From: Acidobacteriota bacterium
GTDB taxonomy: Bacteria > Acidobacteriota > Vicinamibacteria > Vicinamibacterales > UBA2999
Reading direction: 5' to 3'
Assembly (NCBI GenBank): GCA_030650395.1
Contig: JAUSDY010000158.1
Location: 1-57,072 of the forward strand
DNA length: 57,072 bases
This document shows, piece after piece, positions 14,672-22,681 of the stretch (its first letter is position 1; every line of letters begins with the position of its first letter). The notes below the pieces were generated by a model, which had not been told where the DNA came from, made no database searches, and saw only the letters and a list, made by a program, of their open reading frames with translations. A program made the position numbers and the translations under genes.

Positions 14672-16945
14672 ATGCGGTCGATCGGCGCTGCTGTCTTCGT
14701 TTGTCTCTTCCTGAGGGCGCCCCTGTTCGGCCAGGCGATCAACTCGGTCTCCTCCGAGACAATGGTGCGCGAGCCGGATGGACGGGCCACCGTTCGCACG
14801 ATTCGGCTGCCGTCGCCGATGCAGTTCGATGGGCGGCTCGACGAATCGTTCTACCGCGATACCAAACCGTTCGGCGATTTCATCCAGCAGGAACCGCACG
14901 ACGGTCAGCCGGCCACCGAGAAGACCGAGGCGTGGGTGTTTTTCGACGATAACAACGTCTATGTCGCGGTGCGGTTGTGGGAAACCGACTCGAAACAGCG
15001 CGTGATGAGCGACATGCGTCGCGACTCGTTCAATCTGTATAACAACGATCACATCGCGGTCATCTTCGACACCTTCAACGATCACCGCAATGGCTTCGGC
15101 TTTTCGTCCAACGCGCAGGGCGGCATTTTCGACTGGCAGATCACCAACGAGCAGCCCAGCCCGAATTGGAACGGTCTGTGGGAGTCGCGCACGGCGGAGT
15201 TCGACGGCGGCTGGAGCGTGGAGTTCCGCATCCCGTTCAGGTCGATCCGCTTTCAAGAGGGCGGCGATACCTGGGGGATCAACTTCCGCCGGATGGTCCG
15301 ATGGAAGAACGAAGTCTCGTACCTTTCTCCGGTGCCGCTGTCGTGGGGCCGGCGCGGACTCTACAAGCTGTCGTCGGCGGGCGCTCTGGTCGGCGTCGAA
15401 GTGCCGAAGAAGCTCAGGAACATCGACATCAAGCCCTACGCCCTCGGATCGACGACGACCAACACCCGATCAATACCGGCGCTCGATAACGACGGCAACG
15501 CCGAGTTCGGGGTCGATGCCAAATGGGGCATCACCCAAACGTTCGTTACGGATTTCACCTACAACACCGACTTCGCGCAAGTCGAGGACGACGAAGCGCA
15601 GGTCAACCTCACCCGTTTTTCCGTGCTCTTTCCCGAGAAGCGGGACTTCTTTCTCGAGGGCCAGGACGTCTTCAACTTCGGAGGATCGGGCGCCAATCAG
15701 GGTGGCGGCGGCATTGGCCCACAGGCCATCCAGGGCGGCGGTGGCGGAGGCGGCGGTAACAACGTGACGCCGATTGTTTTTTTCAGCCGGCGGATCGGCC
15801 TGCAAAACGGCGTCGTCGTGCCAATCCTCGGCGGCGCACGGTTGATTGGCCGCGGCGGCGGCTATCAGGTCGGCGCTCTTCATATGCGCAGCGATGACAA
15901 CGCCGCTGCGCTCGCCGCGGCCACCGATTTTTCGGTGATTCGAATCAATCGCGACGTCCTCAGCCGCAGCCGCGTCGGCGTGATCGCCACCCGGCGAGGC
16001 CCTCGACTGAACGGTAGCGGTGAGAACTACGCCTATGGAGTCGACACGCAGATCAATCCCCGCACCGAGTTGCAGCTCAACGGGTATTGGGCTGCGACAG
16101 CCGATGCGGCGGGTGCGGCTGCTTCCGCGCAGCAAAGTTACCGGGGGCAGTTCAATTGGAATGCCGATAAGACCGGCTTGCAGCTGGACCACCTGTTTGT
16201 CGGCAAGGACTTCAATCCCGAAATCGGCTTCCTGCGGCGGGCGGCGTTTCGCCGGACGTATGGCAGCACGAGATACAGCCCCAGGCCGGCGTGGCAGGGT
16301 GTCCGGAAAATCTACTATGAGGCCAGCCTCGATTACCTCGAAGATCCAGGCGGCCGGCCGGAGTCGCGCGAAGCGCAGGGCGCGTTCCGGATGGAGATGA
16401 ACAGCAGCGATCAGGTGGCGTTCGAGTACTCACGGCAGTTCGAATCACTGAGCGCAATCTTCGCCGTCACGCCCGGCGTCAACGTTCCGCCCGGCGCCTA
16501 TGACTTTTCGCAGGGCAAGTTCCTGTTCACGACAGCGGCGACGCGCCCGGTGTCGGGCACGATGATTCTGACTCGCGGAGGTTTTTACGGGGGCACTCTG
16601 AGCGAATGGAGCTGGCGGGGCCGGGTCGAGCTCGGGTCCCGGTTTCAGGTCGAGCCGACGGTGTCGTTAAATCACTTCAAGACGCTGTGGGGCGACGGCG
16701 ACTCCAACATCATCAGTTCCCGATTTACCTACACGCTGACGCCGCGGATGTTTGCATCGGCGCTGGTGCAATACCAGTCGGCGGCTGATGCGGTGAGCAC
16801 GAATGCGAGGTTCCGTTGGGAGTACCAGCCAGGCAGCGAGCTGTTTGTCGTCTACAGCGACGGCCGGAACACGATCGGGCCGGGGGTACCTGTGCTCGAC
16901 AACAGGAGCCTGGTCGTCAAGCTCACCAAGCTATTCCGATTCTGA
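14672..16945 (+). CDS. DUF5916 outer-membrane protein with CBM9-like domain
   Basis: 757 residues with a signal peptide (about 1-22). Residues about 40-230 resemble a carbohydrate-binding family 9-like fold: IRLPSPMQFDGRLDESFY, AWVFFDDNNVYVAVRLWE, WSVEFRIPFRSIRF. The rest is the DUF5916 beta-barrel part (FPEKRDFFLEGQDVFNFG, then repeated amphipathic strands) ending in KLFRF with a terminal Phe. A Gly-rich loop lies at about residues 345-365. Ligand and function are unknown; these proteins are common in Acidobacteriota and Bacteroidota. Start chosen from the signal peptide and the promoter position. Confidence 0.85.
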   Translation: MRSIGAAVFVCLFLRAPLFGQAINSVSSETMVREPDGRATVRTIRLPSPMQFDGRLDESFYRDTKPFGDFIQQEPHDGQPATEKTEAWVFFDDNNVYVAVRLWETDSKQRVMSDMRRDSFNLYNNDHIAVIFDTFNDHRNGFGFSSNAQGGIFDWQITNEQPSPNWNGLWESRTAEFDGGWSVEFRIPFRSIRFQEGGDTWGINFRRMVRWKNEVSYLSPVPLSWGRRGLYKLSSAGALVGVEVPKKLRNIDIKPYALGSTTTNTRSIPALDNDGNAEFGVDAKWGITQTFVTDFTYNTDFAQVEDDEAQVNLTRFSVLFPEKRDFFLEGQDVFNFGGSGANQGGGGIGPQAIQGGGGGGGGNNVTPIVFFSRRIGLQNGVVVPILGGARLIGRGGGYQVGALHMRSDDNAAALAAATDFSVIRINRDVLSRSRVGVIATRRGPRLNGSGENYAYGVDTQINPRTELQLNGYWAATADAAGAAASAQQSYRGQFNWNADKTGLQLDHLFVGKDFNPEIGFLRRAAFRRTYGSTRYSPRPAWQGVRKIYYEASLDYLEDPGGRPESREAQGAFRMEMNSSDQVAFEYSRQFESLSAIFAVTPGVNVPPGAYDFSQGKFLFTTAATRPVSGTMILTRGGFYGGTLSEWSWRGRVELGSRFQVEPTVSLNHFKTLWGDGDSNIISSRFTYTLTPRMFASALVQYQSAADAVSTNARFRWEYQPGSELFVVYSDGRNTIGPGVPVLDNRSLVVKLTKLFRF

Positions 16946-16978
16946 CTACTTGCCAGTAGACTCGCCGCGGCACCACCG

Positions 16979-18340
16979 ATGGCGGATTCACCAGATCCCA
17001 CGCGCACCGTATCTGATACTCCTACGATGGCGACCGACGCCTCGGTGGCGCCGTTTCTGGGCACGGGAACAGCGCTCGGCGGCTACCGGATCCAAGGGCT
17101 GATCGCCGTCGGCGGCATGGCCACCGTGTATCGCGCGCTCGACGAGCGGCTTGGACGCGTGGTGGCCCTGAAAGTGTTGCGGGGTGGCGACTCCGACGCG
17201 CGCGAACGCTTTCTCCGCGAGGTGCGTGTCGTAGCGGGGCTTCAGCACGCCAATATCGTGATGCTGTACGGCGCCGGCGAGGAGGGCGATACGACGTGGG
17301 CCGCCATGGAGTTGCTGCCTCACTCGCTGTCGCACGAATTGCATCAGAAGGGGCGTTTTTCCGCCGCCGATACGTGTGCGGCGGGCCGCGATGCCTGCCT
17401 GGGACTCGAGGCGGCGGCCAAGCGCGGCATCGTGCATCGCGACGTCAAGCCGTCGAACCTGCTGCGCGATCAGTCCGGCTCGGTCAAAGTCGCTGACTTC
17501 GGCCTGGCCAAGGATCTCTCTCTCGATCTTCACCTGACGACACCCGGAGTCATACTCGGGACGCCGCTCTATTCGAGTCCGGAACAGGCGCTCGGCAAAG
17601 CCGTCGGGGTGCAGTCGGACCTCTACTCGCTGGGCGCGACGCTCTATCACCTGGTCGCAGGCCACCCGCCGTTCCAATCGTCGAACGCGCTCGATACGCT
17701 GGTGCGCCACGCGGTCGAAGCACCGCCACCGTTGCCGACAGACGTGCCCGCGGCACTCGCCCGATTGATCCTCGGTCTATTGGCGAAGGAGCCACGGCAA
17801 CGGCCGTCGACATATGCGGCCGTCATCGCGTCGCTCGACGGGTGCCTCGATCCGGTTTCCGAGGAGCCACAGCCGGCGCCGGCAGAGCCGAGCGCGTACG
17901 AACGAGGCGACGGCATGTCGGCCTCGCTGCTCGGCGCGGCCCGGGCGGCGGTTGAGATGGGACGAAGCGAGCGCGCGCGCACGTTGCTCGAACCCATCGT
18001 GCAGAAGCGCTCGCCCGGATGGGTTTCCGCCGCGTTCCTTCTGGCGTCCTCACTCGAAGGGTCCAAGCGCCTTGCAGACGCGGGGCTATTACTGGAACAA
18101 GTCGCGGCCGACGCGACGCATACCGACGATCGCGCGCTCGCCCTGTGGACGCTGGGCCGCCTCGCTGAACAGGAGTCGACGGCGGCGCTCGCTCGAGCTG
18201 TCGGCATCTACGAACGGATCGCCGAGGTCTCGTCGACGCGGTTTCCACGGGCCCTGCTCGAAGCGCGAATCGAACGGCTCACCAAGCGGCAACGTCAGGA
18301 TCGATCGTCAGCGGGCGATCGGGACCCGCACTCATCATGA
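16979..18340 (+). CDS. cytoplasmic Ser/Thr protein kinase with helical-repeat tail
   Basis: 453 residues. Kinase domain about 36-290: glycine loop AVGGMATVY (43-51), ATP-anchoring Lys65 in VALKVL, catalytic HRDVKPSN (152-159), DFG (172-174) and APE-like SPEQ. The C-terminal 150 residues are alanine-rich helices of TPR type (SERARTLLEPIVQKRS, LADAGLLLEQVAADA). There is no transmembrane segment, so it is not a membrane receptor kinase. The stop overlaps the ABC ATPase start (ATGA), so the two are made together; the kinase may control this exporter. Confidence 0.9.
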   Translation: MADSPDPTRTVSDTPTMATDASVAPFLGTGTALGGYRIQGLIAVGGMATVYRALDERLGRVVALKVLRGGDSDARERFLREVRVVAGLQHANIVMLYGAGEEGDTTWAAMELLPHSLSHELHQKGRFSAADTCAAGRDACLGLEAAAKRGIVHRDVKPSNLLRDQSGSVKVADFGLAKDLSLDLHLTTPGVILGTPLYSSPEQALGKAVGVQSDLYSLGATLYHLVAGHPPFQSSNALDTLVRHAVEAPPPLPTDVPAALARLILGLLAKEPRQRPSTYAAVIASLDGCLDPVSEEPQPAPAEPSAYERGDGMSASLLGAARAAVEMGRSERARTLLEPIVQKRSPGWVSAAFLLASSLEGSKRLADAGLLLEQVAADATHTDDRALALWTLGRLAEQESTAALARAVGIYERIAEVSSTRFPRALLEARIERLTKRQRQDRSSAGDRDPHSS

Positions 18341-19266
18341 TCGAATGCCACGACCTCACCCATCGCTATTCGCCAAGCGAAACGGCGCTCGACGGCCTCA
18401 CCCTCACGGTTCCCAAGGGCGAATGCTTCGGGCTGATCGGCGCCAACGGCGCCGGCAAGACAACGACGCTGAAGATTCTGTCGACACTGCTGGTGCCGTC
18501 ATCCGGGACGGCGCGGATCGCGGGACACGATGTCGTGACCGACTACCTCGCCGTGCGCAAGGCCATCGGCTACATGCCGGAGGCGCCGCCGGTGTTCGCC
18601 GAATTCAAGGTGGGCGACTTCCTGGCATATGCGGCGGCGATGTACGGGCTGCGGGGTGAGGAGCGCACGCGACGAGTCGATTCGGTGATCGCGCTGACCG
18701 ATCTTGGCGGCAAACGCGACGCTTGGTGCTCGGCGTTGTCGCAGGGCATGCGGCAGAGGCTGTTCCTGGCGCGCGCGCTCGTGCACGATCCGCCCGTCTT
18801 GCTGCTGGACGAGCCGACCTCGGGCCTCGACCCGGCCGCGCGCGTGGAATTCCGCCACATCATGCGCGAGCTCATCGCCGCGGGAAAAACGATTCTCGTG
18901 TCGTCGCACATCCTGCCCGAGCTCTCGCAATTCTGCACGTCGGTCGGGATCGTCGAGCGAGGCAAGCTCGTCATCTCAGGGACCGTGGACGAAGTGCTCA
19001 AGTCCGTGCGGGGTCCGCAGGAAATCGAGATCGAGGTCAGCGGCGACGCCTCGATGATCGCCGCCGTGCTGCGCAGCTTCACGGGCGTCGGCAAGGTGCA
19101 GGTCAAAGGGGCGACAGCGGTTGTCGAATTCACCGGCGTCCGCGATCGGCAGGCGGCATTGCTCAAAGCGCTGGTCGATGCCGGCGTGCCGGTGGTGTCG
19201 TTCGGCGAGCGCAGGGCGACGCTCGAGCAGATCTTCATGACAGTGGCAGCGTTCGAAACGTCGTGA
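18337..19266 (+). CDS. ABC transporter ATP-binding protein
   Basis: 309 residues: Walker A GANGAGKTT (about 34-42), Q-loop in YMPEAPPVFAEF, signature LSQGMRQRL (about 130), Walker B LLLDEPTSGLDP (about 150) and the switch His in VSSHIL. The last 90 residues form a DUF4162-like C-terminal domain as in ABC-2 exporters. It drives the membrane protein encoded 10 bases downstream and is coupled to the kinase gene upstream. Confidence 0.95.
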   Translation: MIECHDLTHRYSPSETALDGLTLTVPKGECFGLIGANGAGKTTTLKILSTLLVPSSGTARIAGHDVVTDYLAVRKAIGYMPEAPPVFAEFKVGDFLAYAAAMYGLRGEERTRRVDSVIALTDLGGKRDAWCSALSQGMRQRLFLARALVHDPPVLLLDEPTSGLDPAARVEFRHIMRELIAAGKTILVSSHILPELSQFCTSVGIVERGKLVISGTVDEVLKSVRGPQEIEIEVSGDASMIAAVLRSFTGVGKVQVKGATAVVEFTGVRDRQAALLKALVDAGVPVVSFGERRATLEQIFMTVAAFETS

Positions 19267-19276
19267 GGCCTCACTG

Positions 19277-21004
19277 ATGCCGGCCTGGCTGAGTGATCCG
19301 ATCGTCCGTTTCTCGCTGCGGCATTCGGTCGCGTGGATGCGCCTTGTCCCAATCATCCCGGTCATTCTCGTCGAGGCCAGCCGGCGTGCCGACGGACGGC
19401 TGGCAAGGCTTGGCCTTTTCGCCTTGTGTTGTGCGGCGCCACAGGCGGCCGCGCACCTGTTGGAGATGGAGCACGACGGGCGGCTCGACCAGATGCGGCT
19501 CGCCGGCCGGAGGCCGGTAACTATCGCCACTATCTCTTTGGCCGCCATGGCGGGGCCGTGGCTGCTGGCGGGAATCGTCCTTATTGGGTGGTCGATGCTG
19601 TCCGGCGCGGCGACGTGGCGCACCTTACTCGCGGTCTTGGCACTCGCCGGAAGCGCCACCATGCTCGCCGCGTTCAGCACCACGGTGACGTTCGCCCGCG
19701 AGCGCATCGATCCGCGTATCGGTGTCGTCGGGCTGGGCGCGGTCACTATCGTGATCGCGATTGGCGGTGCGGAGGCGTTGAAATCGGCCGATCGTTGGAC
19801 GCTGCTGTTTGCACTGGCCCTGATCGTGGAAACGATCGTGATTGGCCTGTGCATGCGCAATCTCCCACATCGAATCGCTCACGCACCAATCCATACTGCC
19901 GGCGCGTCAAGACTTCAGGTGCCCTTTCGTCAATGGCTGCTGCGGTGGCCAGGGGTATATCGCGGATCTTCGCTGAGCTCCAGCGGCCTGGTGTTGTTTG
20001 CGTTGTTCGCGCCGATGGCGGCTCTGGTGCGGATCATCGCTCCCGAGGGCAGCAGGCAGTTCGAAACCGCCGGGCTGTTCGTGCCGCCACTTGCGATCGG
20101 ATTGATCGCGATCTCGCTGATCTGCCGCGAAGACGCCGTCTCGGGCCGGCTTGACATGGTGCGTCAATCAGCCACACGTATCGCTGTGACGGCATTTCAG
20201 ATGTTGCTGGGGCTGTGGCTGCCGTTTGTGCTGGCGGCGGTCGGCGTGGTGTTGGTGGCTCAGGTCTTCGTCGGGGTCAGCCTCAGAAGCATCCAATTCG
20301 CGCTGTTGTTCCTGATTTTTTTGGCGCCGATTCCGTTAGTGGAAGGATGGAGCCGCTTGTGGCCTTTGATGTTATTGGGACCATTTGCTGTCGCTGCAGG
20401 CGCTTTGATTCTGGTCGGGGCCTGGCCGGGCGTCGTCGCGCTCTCGGCGCTCTTCTGGGTGGCGGCGGGACGCATCCTTTATCACCCGGACAAAGCCACG
20501 CTGCGCGGATGGCACGGTGTCGCCGCGACCAGCGCGCTGTGCCTGGCGCCTTTTGTTCAGGTTCAGGTGCAGATGAGGGAGGAAGGGCTGATCGCGTTCG
20601 CCATCGCAACAACTTTGCTGGCCGCATCGCCCATCTTGATCCGCCCCGGCTCTGGGCGCCGATTGGATCGCTGGGGACAACCCATTGCGATGTTTGTCAC
20701 GGTGTGGCTCGGCGCCAGTTGGCATCTCGCCGAGTCGAGTTTCGTTGCGGTCTCGGTCGCGGCGGTCTGGTATGCGGCGTATCGCATCCGCCAATGGGAC
20801 CCGTCTCGCCCAACCGCGCAGGCCATAACCCGCATCGTCGTACTGTTAGTGATGGGACAGTTTCTGGATACGCCGCCCTCCATGGTGACCAACGGACAAT
20901 TCGCCGTTGCCGCGGTTGCCATCGCCGTGGGCGTCGAGGTGGGGTTCCGGATCGCCACCATGATCGCGCGGAGACGGAAGCTGATTTTTACTCTTCCCGC
21001 ATAG
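19277..21004 (+). CDS. ABC-2-type exporter membrane subunit
   Basis: 575 residues with roughly 12-14 hydrophobic segments (for example WLLAGIVLIGWSMLSGAA, LWLPFVLAAVGVVLVAQVFVGV, FAVAAGALILVGAWPGVVAL). No known motif beyond membrane segments. Position directly after the ATPase gene supports its role as permease; substrate unknown. About twice the usual ABC-2 permease size, so it may be two fused halves. The last 17 bases overlap the convergent pruA gene. Confidence 0.7.
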   Translation: MPAWLSDPIVRFSLRHSVAWMRLVPIIPVILVEASRRADGRLARLGLFALCCAAPQAAAHLLEMEHDGRLDQMRLAGRRPVTIATISLAAMAGPWLLAGIVLIGWSMLSGAATWRTLLAVLALAGSATMLAAFSTTVTFARERIDPRIGVVGLGAVTIVIAIGGAEALKSADRWTLLFALALIVETIVIGLCMRNLPHRIAHAPIHTAGASRLQVPFRQWLLRWPGVYRGSSLSSSGLVLFALFAPMAALVRIIAPEGSRQFETAGLFVPPLAIGLIAISLICREDAVSGRLDMVRQSATRIAVTAFQMLLGLWLPFVLAAVGVVLVAQVFVGVSLRSIQFALLFLIFLAPIPLVEGWSRLWPLMLLGPFAVAAGALILVGAWPGVVALSALFWVAAGRILYHPDKATLRGWHGVAATSALCLAPFVQVQVQMREEGLIAFAIATTLLAASPILIRPGSGRRLDRWGQPIAMFVTVWLGASWHLAESSFVAVSVAAVWYAAYRIRQWDPSRPTAQAITRIVVLLVMGQFLDTPPSMVTNGQFAVAAVAIAVGVEVGFRIATMIARRRKLIFTLPA

Positions 21005-22622
21005 ACGGATAGGTATATTCTGTCGGCGGCGCAAGATTTTCCTTCACCGTCCTCGCGCTGACCCAGCGCACCAGGTTCATCTTCGATCCGGCCTTGTCGT
21101 TGGTGCCCGACGCGCGCGCACCGCCGAACGGCTGCGCACCCACAACGGCGCCCGTCGGCTTATCGTTAATGTAGAAGTTACCCGCCGCGTTTCTCAACGC
21201 CGCCGACGCTTCGCGAATGGCCGCGCGGTCGCGCGCAAACACCGCTCCCGTTAACGCGTAGGGAGAGGTCTGGTCCACGATCTTCAGCGTCTCGGCCCAC
21301 TTCGCATCGTCGTAGACATACACCGTCAGCACCGGACCGAAGATCTCTTCGCACATCAAGCGGTACGACGGGTCGCTTGATTCGACCAGCGTGGGCTCGA
21401 TGAAATAGCCCTCGTCGCCCTTGCAGCCGCCGCCTTGCAGGACCTTGGCGTTCTTCTTCGCATCGTCGATGTATCCGCAGATTTTGTCGAACGCCTTCTT
21501 GTCGATGACGGCGCCCATGAAATTGCGGAAGTCCCGCACGTCGCCCATCTTGATCTCTTTCATCATCGCCACCATGCGATCGCGGATGTCGGGCCAGCGG
21601 GACCTGGGCACGTACAGGCGGCTGGCCGCCGAACACTTCTGTCCCTGGTACTCGAACGCGCCTCGCACCGCCCCGACGGCCACTTCCTGAGGATCGGCCG
21701 ACGCGTGCACGACGATGAAGTCCTTGCCGCCGGTTTCGCCGACCAGCCGGGGATAGCCGCGATACTTACCGAGGTTCTGCCCGATCCGCTGCCACATGCC
21801 GTTGAACACGGCGGTGCTGCCGGTGAAATGCACGCCCGCGAGATCCGGATGATCGATTAAGACATTCGAGATCTGCGCCGCGTCGCCGGGTACGAAATTG
21901 ATCACGCCGGGAGGAAGGCCTGCCGTCTCGAGCAGCTTCATCACGTAGTACGCGCTCATCATGGCGCTGCTGGCGGGCTTCCAAATCACGGTGTTGCCCA
22001 TCAAGGCCGGCGCGCCCGCGAGGTTGCCGCCGATGGCCGTGAAGTTGAACGGCGAGACCGCGTAGACGAACCCCTCGAGCGGCCGGTAGTCCATCTGGTT
22101 CCAGACGGCGTGCGTGCTGTCGGGCTGCTCCGACAATAGGTCTTGTGCAAAGGCGACGTTGAAACGCCAGAAATCAACGAGCTCGGAGGCGGCATCGATT
22201 TCGGCCTGGTACGCGGTCTTCGACTGGCCGAGCATCGTCGCGGCCACGATGGTCGAGCGCCACGTGGTCGTGAGCAGCTCGGCGGCCTTCAGGAACACCG
22301 CCGCGCGATCGTCAAAACTCCAGCTCGACCACTCGCGGCGAGCCTCGAGTGCCGCGTCGACGGCCTGACGCACCTGATCCGGGCTGGCCTTGTGAAAGTT
22401 GCCGAGCGCTTGACCGTGCTTATGAGGCATCACCGCGCGGTCGGTTGCACCGCCCTTGATCTCTTTGCCTCCAATCACGACCGGGATCTCGATCGTCTCA
22501 GCGGCCATCTGCGCCAGCCGGGCCTTCAGCTCCGCGCGCGACGGCGTGCCGGGCGCGTAGGTCAGGTTCGGATCGTTTTCGGGGCGCGGGACGTTACGGC
22601 GGCCGGCGAATGTGTCAGACAT
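20988..22622 (-). CDS. pruA: 1-pyrroline-5-carboxylate dehydrogenase
   Basis: 544 residues of the aldehyde dehydrogenase superfamily. It oxidises glutamate-gamma-semialdehyde to glutamate with NAD, the second step of proline breakdown. Seen: SPFNFTAIGGNLAGAPALMGN, the NAD-binding FTGST, catalytic Glu in GETGGKD and catalytic Cys in YQGQKCSAASR, and the C-terminal GTNDKAGSKMNLVRWVSART that marks this enzyme. The length and these segments match the stand-alone P5CDH type (as in eukaryotes) rather than the bifunctional PutA. A TAGAAT hexamer eight bases before the ATG suggests a leaderless mRNA. Confidence 0.92.
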   Translation of the reverse strand: MSDTFAGRRNVPRPENDPNLTYAPGTPSRAELKARLAQMAAETIEIPVVIGGKEIKGGATDRAVMPHKHGQALGNFHKASPDQVRQAVDAALEARREWSSWSFDDRAAVFLKAAELLTTTWRSTIVAATMLGQSKTAYQAEIDAASELVDFWRFNVAFAQDLLSEQPDSTHAVWNQMDYRPLEGFVYAVSPFNFTAIGGNLAGAPALMGNTVIWKPASSAMMSAYYVMKLLETAGLPPGVINFVPGDAAQISNVLIDHPDLAGVHFTGSTAVFNGMWQRIGQNLGKYRGYPRLVGETGGKDFIVVHASADPQEVAVGAVRGAFEYQGQKCSAASRLYVPRSRWPDIRDRMVAMMKEIKMGDVRDFRNFMGAVIDKKAFDKICGYIDDAKKNAKVLQGGGCKGDEGYFIEPTLVESSDPSYRLMCEEIFGPVLTVYVYDDAKWAETLKIVDQTSPYALTGAVFARDRAAIREASAALRNAAGNFYINDKPTGAVVGAQPFGGARASGTNDKAGSKMNLVRWVSARTVKENLAPPTEYTYPSMREE

Positions 22623-22630
22623 GAACGACC

Positions 22631-22675
22631 ATTCTATGCCTACTGCCTTTTGCCTTTTGCCTTCAGCATTACAAT
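22631..22675. promoter_or_regulatory. divergent promoters flanking a 7-mer array
   Basis: TAGAAT on the minus strand (22636-22631) lies eight bases before the pruA ATG, and TACAAT on the plus strand (22670-22675) lies six bases before the GTG of the sensor kinase. Between them are four 7-mers of the GCCTTTT type (22638-22665). Both transcripts would be leaderless. Confidence 0.5.
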
Positions 22676-22681
22676 TCGCCC

